Shown: positions 26,641-35,612, counted from the stretch's first letter. The stretch is DNA of 64,000 bases from Mycolicibacterium psychrotolerans (GCF_010729305.1 NZ_AP022574.1:5084001-5148000), one strand, 5' to 3'. Program-made: numbers and translations. Notes: a model not told the origin generated them from the letters alone.

Positions 26641-26655
26641 GGGAACAGAGCGCAC

Positions 26656-27198
26656 GTGAGTCTTCATCAGTCGGCGATCGACACCCTCACCGCGTGGCGG
26701 CCTGCCGACCCGGCGCAGGAGTCGATGCGGCACGCGCTGCTGGCCTTCCTCGACGCCAACCCGAAGGCGTGCCTGCGCGAGTCGGTGCCTGGCCACATCA
26801 CGGGCTCCGCGCTGGTGCTCAATCACGCGGGCACACATGCGTTGTTGACGTTGCATCCGCGGTTCCAGCGTTGGCTGCAACTCGGCGGGCACTGCGAGCC
26901 CGAGGACGAGACGCTGGTGGCGGCGGCGCTGCGGGAAGCCACCGAGGAGTCCGGCATCGAGTTCTTGATCATCGACGAGCTGCCCACTGCGGTGCACGTG
27001 CATCCGGTGACGTGCTCGCTCGGCGTGCCGACCCGTCACCTCGACGTGCAGTTCGTGGCGCGCGCGCCGAAGGGCGCGGAGGCCGAGCGCAGCGAGGAGT
27101 CTCTCGATCTGCGGTGGTGGCCGCTCGACGAGCTGCCCGACGAGAGCGATTTCGGCCTCACCCAGCTCGCCGCCCTCGCGAGGGTGCACCTGCGGTAG
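26656..27198 (+). CDS. NUDIX hydrolase
   Basis: A 180-residue NUDIX protein. The box is GGHCEPEDETLVAAALREAT followed by EESG, i.e. the REuxEExG core with a slightly stretched G-to-E spacing. A following VHPV and HLDVQFVARAP are typical of the fold. Substrate unknown. It takes the place after fbiB where M. tuberculosis has a putative methyltransferase (Rv3263), by memory. It abuts the convergent DUF559-type gene with no gap. GTG start. Confidence 0.85.
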   Translation: MSLHQSAIDTLTAWRPADPAQESMRHALLAFLDANPKACLRESVPGHITGSALVLNHAGTHALLTLHPRFQRWLQLGGHCEPEDETLVAAALREATEESGIEFLIIDELPTAVHVHPVTCSLGVPTRHLDVQFVARAPKGAEAERSEESLDLRWWPLDELPDESDFGLTQLAALARVHLR

Positions 27199-28068
27199 TC
27201 ACCACGCGCCCGCAGCAGCAGCCAGTGCACGTTCGCGGAAGTGCCAGGCCGCCGCGACTCGTTCAACGACGTCGAAGGCCCTGTCTTCGCTGATCACTTT
27301 TACGTGCAGCCAGTCGCGCGCACGAATGAGGCGCAGGCGCTTCTCATCCCACACGTACTGCTCTCTGTCCTTGCGATGGTGATCCCCGTCGTATTCGACC
27401 GCGATCTTGACGTCTTCCCAGCCCATGTCGAGGTAGGCGAAGGGCTTTCCACTGCTGCCCAACACCGGGATCTGTGTCCTCGGCCGCGGAAAGCCCTTCT
27501 GCATCAACAGGAGTCGTAGCCAGGTCTCCTTGGGCGATTGCGCTCCGCCGTCCATCAGCGTCGCGGCGGCCCGTAACTTCTTCACGCCACGCGCACCTCG
27601 GTAGGTGTCAGCCAGCGACAGCACCTGGGCGCTGGTGAGGCGCGTCGCGTTGGCCAGGGCGTCGAGGTGCGCGACAGCTTGACCGAGGGGCAGGAACCGT
27701 CCGAGGTCGAAGGCCGTTCGCGAGACGGAGGCCACCGCCATGTCCCCGATCTGGACCACTTCGTCGCAGCCGATGCGCTCATTGCGGGCGATGATCCCCG
27801 CCGGTGGACGACGGCACTGGTAATTCAACTCGATCGGGGCTCTGCCGCCCACCCATCGCGCTCCGTGCAGCGCTGCGGCTGCCTGCCCGGTGATCACTGC
27901 GCGACGCCACGACCACAGCCACGCGCCGACAGTTCTGTCAGCCAGAGTCGGCTCTTCGTTCCGCGAGGTGTAGACGTCAGGGAACAGCCGGCTATAGCCG
28001 TAGCGAAGTTGGCCCGGCGTGAGCATCCGTGCAGCGACGGCTTCGCTGCCCAGGAAAACTTTCTCCAC
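27199..28068 (-). CDS. DUF559-type protein with AbiEi-like N-terminus (second copy)
   Basis: A 289-residue paralogue of the 2013-2918 protein. It shares the layout: RWV.GRAPIEL region, the helix-rich middle, then SPKETWLRLLL, AYLDMGWE and AVEYDGDHHRKD with the acidic nuclease-like residues. Function unknown. Its last codons contain a half-site (TGCACGTTCGCGG, 27226-27238) of the type A palindromic repeat, and a complete repeat lies just upstream of its start at 28139-28200. GTG start at 28068. Confidence 0.75.
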   Translation of the reverse strand: MEKVFLGSEAVAARMLTPGQLRYGYSRLFPDVYTSRNEEPTLADRTVGAWLWSWRRAVITGQAAAALHGARWVGGRAPIELNYQCRRPPAGIIARNERIGCDEVVQIGDMAVASVSRTAFDLGRFLPLGQAVAHLDALANATRLTSAQVLSLADTYRGARGVKKLRAAATLMDGGAQSPKETWLRLLLMQKGFPRPRTQIPVLGSSGKPFAYLDMGWEDVKIAVEYDGDHHRKDREQYVWDEKRLRLIRARDWLHVKVISEDRAFDVVERVAAAWHFRERALAAAAGAW

Positions 28069-28138
28069 GCGCTCTAGTTTCTGGCGGGGATCCGACAGCT
28101 CGCGATGGATGCACGCCGGTTATCCACAGCCCCGCGCT

Positions 28139-28200
28139 CGCGAACGTGCATTCTCTGTAGCGCGGATGGCCCCGCAACTACAAGGAATGCACGTTCGCGG
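28139..28200. repeat. Palindromic intergenic repeat, type A, copy 1
   Basis: Arms of 22 bases starting CGCGAACGTGCATTC and ending TGTAG, with the inverted arm CTACAAGGAATGCACG and onward; two mismatches between arms; 17-18 base centre. Lies between the DUF559-type gene and manC. Same family as 34737-34798 and 35591-35651. Confidence 0.75.
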
Positions 28201-28233
28201 AGCGAGCGTCCGCGACCGGCAGCGGCGAGAGAC

Positions 28234-29313
28234 CTAGATGTCCGTCGAGAAGCGGATGCCGCCGTCGGGGATCGTGATGCCCGGCCACACCCGCGCGCCG
28301 CGCAGCAGTTCGCAGCGGGCGCCGATGTCCGCGCCGTCGCCGATCACGCCGTCGCGGATCAGCGCCCGGGGCCCGATGTGCGCGCCGAAGCCGATGATCG
28401 ACCGCTCGATCACCGCGCCCGCACCCACTTTCACACCGTCGAAGATCACCGCGCCGTCGAGTCGGGCCCCGCCGGCGATCTCGGCGCCGCGCCCGATCAC
28501 CGTGCCGCCGATCAACAGTGCGCCCGGCGCCACCGACGCCCCGTCGTGCACCAGCTTCTCGCCCCGCTGGTGCGTCAGTGCCGGCGACGGCGCGATGCCG
28601 CGCACCAAATCCGCTGAGCCGCGGACGAAATCCTCCGGCGTACCCATGTCGCGCCAGTAGCTGGCGTCGACGTAGCCGCACACCTTGTAGCCGTCGGTCA
28701 GCAGTCCGGGGAACACCTCGCGCTCCACCGACAGCGCGCGGCCCTTGGGGATCCGGTCGATCACCGACCGCTTGAACACATAGCAGCCTGCGTTGATCTG
28801 GTCGGTCGGCGGGTCTTGCGTCTTCTCCAGGAAGGCTGTCACCCGATCGTCGGAATCTGTTGGCACACAACCGAAGGCGCGCGGATCACCGACGCGCACC
28901 AGGTGCAGTGTGACGTCCGCGTCGTTCTCCGAATGCGAGGACAGCAGCGCCCGCAGGTCACACCCGGACAAGACGTCGCCGTTGAAGACGACGGCCGTGT
29001 CGTGCCGCAGCCGCGACGCGACGTTGGCGATACCGCCGCCGGTGCCCAGCGGCTCGTCCTCGACGACGTAGTCGATCTGCAGCCCGAGCTTGGACCCGTC
29101 ACCGAACTCGGCTTCGAACACGCCCGCCTTGTACGACGTTCCGAGCACCACGTGTTCGATGCCCGCATCAGCGATGCGCGACAGCAGATGGGTCAGGAAC
29201 GGCAGCCCGGCGGTCGGCAGCATCGGCTTCGGCGCCGAGAGCGTCAACGGTCGCAGCCGAGTTCCCATGCCGCCCACCAGGATCACTGCGTCGACGTCGG
29301 CCGGATTCACCAT
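28234..29313 (-). CDS. manC: Mannose-1-phosphate guanylyltransferase
   Basis: A 359-residue nucleotidyltransferase making GDP-mannose. The N-terminal signature is LVGGMGTRLRPLT with KPMLPTAG; GDVLSG carries the metal Asp. The C-terminal half is a left-handed beta-helix of hexapeptide repeats (IGGTVIGRGAEIAGGARL and onward). The ATG overlaps the wbbL stop (TGATG). In M. tuberculosis the equivalent, Rv3264c, has been named manB, manC or rmlA2. It probably supplies both mannan synthesis and the gmd/fcl pathway. Confidence 0.9.
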   Translation of the reverse strand: MVNPADVDAVILVGGMGTRLRPLTLSAPKPMLPTAGLPFLTHLLSRIADAGIEHVVLGTSYKAGVFEAEFGDGSKLGLQIDYVVEDEPLGTGGGIANVASRLRHDTAVVFNGDVLSGCDLRALLSSHSENDADVTLHLVRVGDPRAFGCVPTDSDDRVTAFLEKTQDPPTDQINAGCYVFKRSVIDRIPKGRALSVEREVFPGLLTDGYKVCGYVDASYWRDMGTPEDFVRGSADLVRGIAPSPALTHQRGEKLVHDGASVAPGALLIGGTVIGRGAEIAGGARLDGAVIFDGVKVGAGAVIERSIIGFGAHIGPRALIRDGVIGDGADIGARCELLRGARVWPGITIPDGGIRFSTDI

Positions 29314-30197
29314 CAGCCCTGCCCTTCCTTCCGTCGGGCTCGAAGAGAACTCCGCACGACCAGCCGTGACCGCGCCCCCAATGCCCCCCGGAACGCCCAC
29401 CGTAACGGTGCCTGCCACCGACGCGGGTACCGATCCGCGAGAAAAGTGTAGGTGCTCTCATGGTGGGCTGCCAGATTGCGGGCCGGGTCGCGCCCGGTGG
29501 AGTGACCTTTGGCGTGCAACACCTCCGCCGAGGGCACGTAGACGTTCTGCCAGCCGGCCCGGCCGAGCCGATCGCCGAGGTCGACGTCTTCCATGTACAT
29601 GAAGTAGCGCTCGTCGAAACCGGAGATCTCCGCGAACGCCGCGCTGCGCAGCAACAGGCACGATCCCGACAGCCAGCCGACGGCACGTTCGCTGGGGTCC
29701 TCGCGCTCCTGGCGGTAGACGGCGGTCCACGGGTTCGACGGCCAGACGGGGCCGACGACGGCGTGCATGCCGCCCCGGATGATCGACGGCAAATGCCGCG
29801 CCGACGGATACACCGAGCCGTCGGGGTCGCGGATCAGCGGTCCGAGGGCGCCGGCGCGCGGCCAGCGTCCCGCCGCTTCGAGAAGCAGGTCGATGCTGCC
29901 CGGGCCCCACTGCACGTCGGGGTTGGCGACGATGAACATGTCGGTCGCCGCGGGTAGGCCGTACTCGGCGACGGCCCGGTTGATCGCCGACCCGTAGCCG
30001 AGATTGCCGCCGGTGCGCAGCAGACGTGCGTTCGGGTAGCGCTCGACGGCCTCCTCGGGTGAGCCGTCGGTTGAGCCGTTGTCGGCCATGATCACCGTCA
30101 CAGGTCGTGCGGTGGCGTGCGCCAGCGAGGCGAGGAACCGGTCGAGGTGGGGCCCCGGCGAATACGTCACGGTCACGACGAAGAGTTCGTCGCTCAC
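29313..30197 (-). CDS. wbbL: Rhamnosyltransferase WbbL
   Basis: A 294-residue family 2 glycosyltransferase that adds rhamnose to GlcNAc-diphospho-decaprenol, building the arabinogalactan-peptidoglycan linker. Visible are VVTVTYSPG, the ADNGSTDGS metal/nucleotide motif, IVANPDVQW, and GWLSGSCLLLRS with GFDERYFMYMEDVDLG for the acceptor site. GTG start. It lies between rmlD and manC in an operon, as in M. tuberculosis. Confidence 0.94.
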   Translation of the reverse strand: MSDELFVVTVTYSPGPHLDRFLASLAHATARPVTVIMADNGSTDGSPEEAVERYPNARLLRTGGNLGYGSAINRAVAEYGLPAATDMFIVANPDVQWGPGSIDLLLEAAGRWPRAGALGPLIRDPDGSVYPSARHLPSIIRGGMHAVVGPVWPSNPWTAVYRQEREDPSERAVGWLSGSCLLLRSAAFAEISGFDERYFMYMEDVDLGDRLGRAGWQNVYVPSAEVLHAKGHSTGRDPARNLAAHHESTYTFLADRYPRRWQAPLRWAFRGALGARSRLVVRSSLRARRKEGQG

Positions 30198-30213
30198 GCG
30201 GGGGCTACCAATC

Positions 30214-31071
30214 TCACGGCGTAGAGGGTAACCGGCCCAGCGCGTCGGCCAGTGCCTCGCGCCATCCGCGCAGCGGCGTCAGCCCCGCGCGCGTCGAGCC
30301 TTCGGCGGACAACGCTGAGTACGCGGGACGCGGCGCCGGCCGCGGATGGCGGTCGCTGGACACGGGCCGCACCCGCGCCGGATCAGCCCCTAACAGCGAG
30401 AACACGGCGCGGGCCTGCTCGAACCGGCTGACCGCGCCGTCGTTGGCGGCGTGCAGCACCGGACCGCGGACGCCGCCGTCGGCGATCTGCAGCAGCGCCC
30501 CGCACAGGTCCCCGACGTACGTCGGCGAGCCGATCTGGTCGGCGACGACGTCGACGGTGTCCGAACCGGACGCCGCGCGCCGCATGACCGCGGCGAAGTC
30601 GGTCCCGTGGCCGCCCTCGTAGATCCAGGCGGTCCGCACCACATAGGCCGACGGCAGCGCGGTCAGCACCGCCTGCTCGCCGAGCAGCTTGGTGCGCCCG
30701 TACACCGACAACGGCCCGGTCTCGTCGTCGATGTCGTACGGGCGCCGCGCTCCGGATGCGCCGAATACGTAGTCGGTGGAGATGTGGATCAGCGACGCCC
30801 CGGCCCGCGCGCAGGCCTGCGCGACGTTGCCGGCACCGCTGACGTTGACGGCGTGCGCCCGGTCGGGGTCGGTCTCGGCCTTGTCCACCTGCGTGAAGGC
30901 CGCGCAGTTGACGACGACGTCGCCGGGTGAGACGAAGTCGTCGCCGGGGCCGGTGATATCCCACTCCGCCGACGTGAAGGCCCGCACGTCACGTCCCTGC
31001 GACGCGGCCTGACCTGCAAGAAAGCGCCCGACCATGCCGCCTGCGCCTGTGATCACGATCCGGTCAGCCAT
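30214..31071 (-). CDS. rmlD: dTDP-4-dehydrorhamnose reductase
   Basis: A 285-residue SDR that makes dTDP-rhamnose. Motifs: ITGAGGMVGR near the N-terminus, STDYVFGA, and the catalytic YGRTKLLGE. WIYEGGHGTDF and ADQIGSPTYVGDL are family markers. The ATG at 31071 is preferred over an ATG six codons upstream because it places the Rossmann motif at the usual distance. It directly precedes wbbL, which uses its product. Confidence 0.93.
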   Translation of the reverse strand: MADRIVITGAGGMVGRFLAGQAASQGRDVRAFTSAEWDITGPGDDFVSPGDVVVNCAAFTQVDKAETDPDRAHAVNVSGAGNVAQACARAGASLIHISTDYVFGASGARRPYDIDDETGPLSVYGRTKLLGEQAVLTALPSAYVVRTAWIYEGGHGTDFAAVMRRAASGSDTVDVVADQIGSPTYVGDLCGALLQIADGGVRGPVLHAANDGAVSRFEQARAVFSLLGADPARVRPVSSDRHPRPAPRPAYSALSAEGSTRAGLTPLRGWREALADALGRLPSTP

Positions 31072-31127
31072 AGGTAGCGAGTGTGGCACGCCGAGGTCGG
31101 CTCCCCGTTCTGCCGCCCACCCGCCAG

Positions 31128-31133
31128 TAGCCT
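31128..31133 (+). promoter_or_regulatory. -10 box TAGCCT, leaderless start of the LCP gene
   Basis: TAGCCT, then GGGCGG, then ATG at 31140. The same TAGCCT-6 bases-start layout recurs before birA and the CrcB gene. Confidence 0.6.
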
Positions 31134-31139
31134 GGGCGG

Positions 31140-32609
31140 ATGCCTGCAGTCCAGATGACCCGCGTCGTCTCCGTCATCGTGACGTTGGCGATAGTGGTCG
31201 GCACCGGGGTCGCATGGGGCAAGATCCGGTCGTTCGAGTCGGGCATCAACCACGTCAGCCCGGTCGCGTTGGGCGAGGGCGGCGAGGACGGCGCGATCGA
31301 CGTCCTGCTGGTCGGCATGGACAGCCGCACCGACGCGCACGGCAATCCGCTGAGCCAGGAGGAGCTCGCGACGCTGCGCGCAGGCGACGACGTCTCCACC
31401 AACACCGACACCATCATCCTGGTGCGTATCCCGAACAACGGGCGCTCGGCGACGGCGATCTCGATCCCCCGCGACTCCTACGTGGAGGCGCCCGGCATCG
31501 GGAAGATGAAGATCAACGGCGTCTACGGCTCGGTGCACCTGGAGAAGATGAAGGAGCTCGTCGAGCAGCAGGGCGAGGACCCGACGGTCGCGGAGAAGGA
31601 AGCCACCGAGGCGGGCCGCGAGGAGCTGATCAAGACGGTCGCCAACCTGACCGGCGTCACCGTCGACCACTACGCCGAGATCGGCCTGCTCGGTTTCGCG
31701 CTGATCACCGACGCCCTCGGCGGCGTCAACGTCTGCCTCAAAGATGCTGTCTACGAACCGCTTTCGGGTGCCGACTTCCCCGCGGGCTGGCAGAAGCTGG
31801 ACGGCCCGCAGGCGCTGAGCTTCGTGCGGCAGCGGCACGATCTGCCCCGCGGCGACCTGGACCGCGTCACCCGTCAGCAGGCGTTCATGGCGTCGCTGGC
31901 CCATGAGGTGATCTCCAGCAAGACGCTGTCGAGCCCGGCCACGCTGAACCGGCTCGAGGACGCGGTGCAGCGCTCGGTGGTGCTCTCCGATGGCTGGAAC
32001 ATCATGGACTTCGCCGATCAGCTGACCAAGCTCTCCGGCGGCAACGTCGCGTTCGCCACCATCCCGATCGTCGAGGAGGCCGGCTGGAGCGACGACGGCA
32101 TGCAGTCGGTGGTGCGGGTGAACCCGTCCGAGGTCAAGGACTGGGTGGAAAGCCTGCTGCACGACCAGGACGAGGGCAAGACCGAGGAGCTGGCCTACAG
32201 CAACGACCAGACCACCGCCGACGTCATCAACGACAGCGACGTCAACGGCCTGGCGGCTGCGGTGTCGCAGGTACTGACGGGCAAGGGCTTCGCGGCGGGC
32301 AACGTCGGCAACAACGAGGGCGCGAAGGTCACCAACAGCCAGGTGCAGGCCGCCAAGAGTGACGACATGGGCGCGCAGGCGGTGGCCGAGGAGCTGGGTG
32401 GGCTGCCGATCGTCCAGGACGCGTCGGTGCCGCCAGGCACCGTGCGCGTCATGCTGGCGGCCGATTACACGGGCCCGGGGTCGGGCCTGGACGGCACGGA
32501 CGTCGCACTGTCGGCGCCGGTGACGAACGCGTCCGCAGGTGGTGAGGCGCTGCCGACGGCGGCGCCGATCATCACGGCCGGGTCCGACGACCCGCAGTGC
32601 GTCAATTGA
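31140..32609 (+). CDS. lcp1: LytR-CpsA-Psr family arabinogalactan-peptidoglycan ligase (Lcp1-like)
   Basis: A 489-residue membrane-anchored phosphotransferase. Residues 9-27 form the anchor. The LCP domain (about 50-260) has LLVGMDSRTD, the SIPRDSYV arginine motif and LSFVRQRH with its conserved Arg. A LytR_C domain follows near residues 350-450. The orthologue Rv3267 joins arabinogalactan to peptidoglycan. Its position next to rmlD and wbbL fits this role. Divergent from rmlD; TGATG overlap with the next gene. Confidence 0.92.
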   Translation: MPAVQMTRVVSVIVTLAIVVGTGVAWGKIRSFESGINHVSPVALGEGGEDGAIDVLLVGMDSRTDAHGNPLSQEELATLRAGDDVSTNTDTIILVRIPNNGRSATAISIPRDSYVEAPGIGKMKINGVYGSVHLEKMKELVEQQGEDPTVAEKEATEAGREELIKTVANLTGVTVDHYAEIGLLGFALITDALGGVNVCLKDAVYEPLSGADFPAGWQKLDGPQALSFVRQRHDLPRGDLDRVTRQQAFMASLAHEVISSKTLSSPATLNRLEDAVQRSVVLSDGWNIMDFADQLTKLSGGNVAFATIPIVEEAGWSDDGMQSVVRVNPSEVKDWVESLLHDQDEGKTEELAYSNDQTTADVINDSDVNGLAAAVSQVLTGKGFAAGNVGNNEGAKVTNSQVQAAKSDDMGAQAVAEELGGLPIVQDASVPPGTVRVMLAADYTGPGSGLDGTDVALSAPVTNASAGGEALPTAAPIITAGSDDPQCVN

Positions 32610-33316
32610 TGAGCAACCTCGGCTCGGCGATTCTCGAGCCTTTGATGGTCCGCAACCCCGCCGGGCCGCGCATCACCTACTACGACGACGCGACTGGTGA
32701 GCGCATCGAGTGTTCGACGGTGACGCTGGCGAACTGGGCAGCGAAAACTGGGAACTTGCTGCGCGACGAGATGGGTGCTGCCGCGGGCACGCGCGTGGCG
32801 GTGCTGCTGCCCGCGCACTGGCAGACCGCGGCGGTGCTGCTGGGCATCTGGTGGATCGGTGCCGAAGCGGTGCTCGGCGGCGGGGACGCCGAGATGGCGT
32901 TGTGCACCGGGGATCGGCTCGATGAGGCCGACGCCGCCGTCAGCGGCGGCGAGGTGGCGGTGCTGTCGCTGGACCCGTTCGGCAAGCCTGTGGCGAATCT
33001 GCCTGTGGGAGTGACGGATTACGCGACGGCGGTGAGGGTGCACGGGGACCAGATGGTGCCCGAGCGGCAGCCGGGTCTGGCGCTGAACGGCCGGTCGGTG
33101 GACGACGTGCTCGCCGCGGCGCGTTCGGCGGCCGAACAGCAGGGGCTGACGGCGGAGGACCGTGTGCTGTCGTCGGCGCCGTGGGACACCGCCGACGACG
33201 TGATCGCGCACCTGGTGGCGCCGTATGTAGCGGGCGCGTCGATCGTGCAGGTGGCGAATGCGGATTCCGCTTTGCTGGACCGTCGTCGCGCCACGGAGAA
33301 GACAACTCGCGGCTGA
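32609..33316 (+). CDS. TIGR03089 family protein
   Basis: A 235-residue actinobacterial protein, corresponding to Rv3268. It resembles the N-terminal part of an adenylate-forming (AMP-binding) enzyme, e.g. RITYYDDATGERIECS and VAVLLPAHWQTAAVLLGIWWIG, but lacks the ATP-binding P-loop and the C-terminal domain. Possibly a non-catalytic relic. The ATG overlaps the LCP gene stop, so it is cotranscribed. Confidence 0.8.
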   Translation: MSNLGSAILEPLMVRNPAGPRITYYDDATGERIECSTVTLANWAAKTGNLLRDEMGAAAGTRVAVLLPAHWQTAAVLLGIWWIGAEAVLGGGDAEMALCTGDRLDEADAAVSGGEVAVLSLDPFGKPVANLPVGVTDYATAVRVHGDQMVPERQPGLALNGRSVDDVLAAARSAAEQQGLTAEDRVLSSAPWDTADDVIAHLVAPYVAGASIVQVANADSALLDRRRATEKTTRG

Positions 33317-33517
33317 GGCCTCGAGATCGATTTGTGACACAGATCTGCCGTTCTGGCGAACTGTCGACGAGCCTTATGTACAGTCATCAGTAGGCCGACA
33401 AAATTGACACGTTCGTAACTGTGACCTTATTGTTTGCGAAACCACAAGCAGTTCTCAGGTTCGTCGTTCAGACTCTGTTCCGGCGGGGAGCAACAGTTTT
33501 GGCAAAGACGGTCCCCG

Positions 33518-33523
33518 TATCTT
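33518..33523 (+). promoter_or_regulatory. -10 box TATCTT before the small membrane protein gene
   Basis: TATCTT is followed by 6 bases and an ATG at 33530, and by an AAGGAG-preceded ATG at 33560. Either a leaderless start or a short leader is possible. The rest of the 240-base gap after the TIGR03089 gene shows no clear element. Confidence 0.45.
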
Positions 33524-33559
33524 CGGGTTATGGGGACGGTCGGCAAGGAGAAGGCGCTG

Positions 33560-33886
33560 ATGGAGTCGACTGTTGCCGCACTTACGGTCCTTGTCGTGCT
33601 GTCCGCATGGCACCTGCGCAACCGTCGGCATCCCGGCTGGCTGGCCAGCCCCGATGGTCGTTTCTTCATCTTCTGCGGCTACGCCCTGGTGGCCGTCGCC
33701 GCGTACTGGCTCCAGTCGGCGCCGACCGCGACCACGTGGGAGTGGGCGTTCGGGAATCTGTGGGCGCTCGCCGCGATGATCGCGTTCGTCCTCGGCTTCG
33801 GCCACCTCAACCGCGTGACCGCCGAGCATGCGTGGGCTGCACAGCAGGTCGAGACGCTCGCCCACTCGGACGCGGCGACGAATTAG
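33560..33886 (+). CDS. Small membrane protein, unknown function
   Basis: A 108-residue protein with about three hydrophobic segments: VAALTVLVVLSAW at the N-terminus, FFIFCGYALVAVAAYWL and LWALAAMIAFVLGFG. No recognised domain. The ATG at 33560 has AAGGAG nine bases upstream; a leaderless ATG at 33530 would add ten residues. It lies just upstream of birA on the same strand but birA has its own -10 box. Confidence 0.65.
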   Translation: MESTVAALTVLVVLSAWHLRNRRHPGWLASPDGRFFIFCGYALVAVAAYWLQSAPTATTWEWAFGNLWALAAMIAFVLGFGHLNRVTAEHAWAAQQVETLAHSDAATN

Positions 33887-33917
33887 TCCGGTACGTCAAG
33901 CGAACACACTGGTCGAC

Positions 33918-33923
33918 TAGCCT
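33918..33923 (+). promoter_or_regulatory. -10 box TAGCCT, leaderless start of birA
   Basis: TAGCCT, then 6 bases, then GTG at 33930. Confidence 0.6.
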
Positions 33924-33929
33924 CGACGT

Positions 33930-34727
33930 GTGCACGCCGTCAACCGCCCTGCCCTGAATCCCGATGTGCTGCGCGCGGCGATCGCCGGAACCGAATGGCG
34001 ACGCATCGATGTTGTCGAGGAGACGGGCTCGACGAACGCCGACCTCGTCGCCCGCGCCGGCCGCGGTGAGGACATCGCGGGCGCGGTGCTGCTCGCCGAG
34101 CATCAGACCGCCGGGCGAGGCCGTCACGGACGCAGCTGGTCGGCTCCCCCGCGTACGCAGATCTCGATGTCCTTCGCCGTGGACACCACCGACGTCCCGG
34201 CTGACGGGTGGGGCTGGCTGCCGCTGCTGACCGGTCTGGTGGTGTGCCGGACGGTGCGTCAGCACTACGGCATCGACGCCACGCTCAAGTGGCCCAACGA
34301 CGTTTTGGTCGGCGGCGGCAAGCTGGCCGGGATTCTCGCTGAGGTGGCCGGGTCCGTCGTCGTGGTCGGCCTCGGGCTGAATGTCAGCCTCGACTCCGAC
34401 GAGCTCCCCGATCCGAACGCGGTGTCGCTGACCATGCTCCAGCATGACGCGGACCGCACCGAGCTGACGGCCGCGCTGCTGGACGCTCTCAATGAGCGGG
34501 TGCGGCAGTGGCGTGCGGCCCACGGCGTCGACGGCCCGATGGCAGCCGACTACCGCAGCGTCAGCTCGACGATCGGCACGCAGGTGCGCGCACTGCTTCC
34601 TGGCGATGACGAAATCGTCGGCATCGCAACGGGTATCGACGACAGCGGCCGACTGGTGATCGACCGCGACGGCACGCTGGTGACGGTTTCGGCGGGCGAC
34701 ATCACGCACCTGCGCCCAGCGGAATAG
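33930..34727 (+). CDS. birA: Biotin--[acetyl-CoA-carboxylase] ligase
   Basis: A 265-residue class I biotin protein ligase without the DNA-binding domain of E. coli BirA. Motifs: TGSTNADL, the biotinyl-AMP loop AGRGRHGRSW, and KWPNDVLVGGGKLAGIL. A C-terminal SH3-like cap follows. It biotinylates acyl-CoA carboxylase subunits needed for mycolic acid synthesis. In M. tuberculosis birA lies further on, after Rv3278c; here it is between the TIGR03089 region and mddA. Confidence 0.92.
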   Translation: MHAVNRPALNPDVLRAAIAGTEWRRIDVVEETGSTNADLVARAGRGEDIAGAVLLAEHQTAGRGRHGRSWSAPPRTQISMSFAVDTTDVPADGWGWLPLLTGLVVCRTVRQHYGIDATLKWPNDVLVGGGKLAGILAEVAGSVVVVGLGLNVSLDSDELPDPNAVSLTMLQHDADRTELTAALLDALNERVRQWRAAHGVDGPMAADYRSVSSTIGTQVRALLPGDDEIVGIATGIDDSGRLVIDRDGTLVTVSAGDITHLRPAE

Positions 34728-34736
34728 GGATCCCGC

Positions 34737-34798
34737 CGCGAACGTGCATTCCTTGTAGTAGCCAAGTAAGAAACGCAACATGGAATGCACGTTCGCGG
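34737..34798. repeat. Palindromic intergenic repeat, type A, copy 2
   Basis: Left arm CGCGAACGTGCATTCCTTG and right arm ending GGAATGCACGTTCGCG, with an 18-base centre. It lies ten bases after the birA stop and before mddA. Confidence 0.75.
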
Positions 34799-34853
34799 AA
34801 GATAGGGGCATTTGCCCCATGCCGCTGCTGCCGTGCCGGTTCACCATCGAGGC

Positions 34854-35612
34854 ATGACTCGATTCCTGACACTCTGCTACGGCGCTGTGAGCTATGTGCT
34901 GTTCCTCGCCGTCTTCCTCTATGCCATCGCGTTCGTCGGCGATCTGGGCGTACCGCGCTCCGTCGACCACGCCGTGCAGGCCCCGTGGGCTCAAGCCGTC
35001 GCCGTCAACCTGGTTCTGCTGACGCTGTTCGCGGTGCAGCACAGCGTGATGGCGCGACCGTGGTTCAAGCGCTGGTGGACCCAGTTCGTCCCACAGCCGA
35101 TCGAACGCAGCACATACGTTCTCGCCGCGAGTTCCGTTCTCGCTCTTCTTCTTTGGCAGTGGCGCGAGCTGCCCCTGGTGATCTGGGACGTCAGCTCGCC
35201 ACCCGCACGGTGGGTGATCTACGCGTTGTTCTGGCTGGGCTGGGCGATCGTGCTCGCGTCGACGTTCATGATCAACCACTTCGAGTTGTTCGGCCTGAAG
35301 CAGGTCTTCGCGGCCTGGCGCGGCCACGGCCAAGCCGAGACGGGGTTCCGCACGACGCTGTTCTATCGCGTGGTGCGGCATCCGCTGAATCTCGGCTTCA
35401 TCGTGGCCTTCTGGGCGGCGCCGACGATGACCGCGGGCCACCTGCTGTTCGCGTCGGTGACGACGGCGTGGATCTTCCTCGCCATGTGGCTCGAGGAACG
35501 CGATCTGCTGGCCAAGTTGGGCACCCGCTACGCCGCCTACCGCGAGACCGTGCCGATGATCGTGCCGCGGCCCGGCAAGGCCGTCCCGCACGCGAACGTG
35601 CATTCCTTGTAG
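34854..35612 (+). CDS. mddA: Methanethiol S-methyltransferase (MddA family)
   Basis: A 252-residue integral-membrane methyltransferase of the isoprenylcysteine-methyltransferase-like fold. The N-terminus (TLCYGAVSYVLFLAVFLYAI, then VPRSVDH) matches MddA, which makes dimethyl sulfide from methanethiol and SAM. The C-terminal SAM motif is visible as RHPLNLGF and EERDLLAKLGTRYAAYRETVP. The ATG follows GAGG. The last residues ANVHSL and the TAG stop are encoded by the left arm of a type A palindromic repeat. Confidence 0.8.
   Translation: MTRFLTLCYGAVSYVLFLAVFLYAIAFVGDLGVPRSVDHAVQAPWAQAVAVNLVLLTLFAVQHSVMARPWFKRWWTQFVPQPIERSTYVLAASSVLALLLWQWRELPLVIWDVSSPPARWVIYALFWLGWAIVLASTFMINHFELFGLKQVFAAWRGHGQAETGFRTTLFYRVVRHPLNLGFIVAFWAAPTMTAGHLLFASVTTAWIFLAMWLEERDLLAKLGTRYAAYRETVPMIVPRPGKAVPHANVHSL

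Noticed and set aside
28139..28200. Type A palindrome considered as a simple terminator only
   Set aside because: Conserved arms at three places with variable centres point to a repeat family; a terminator role may be secondary.
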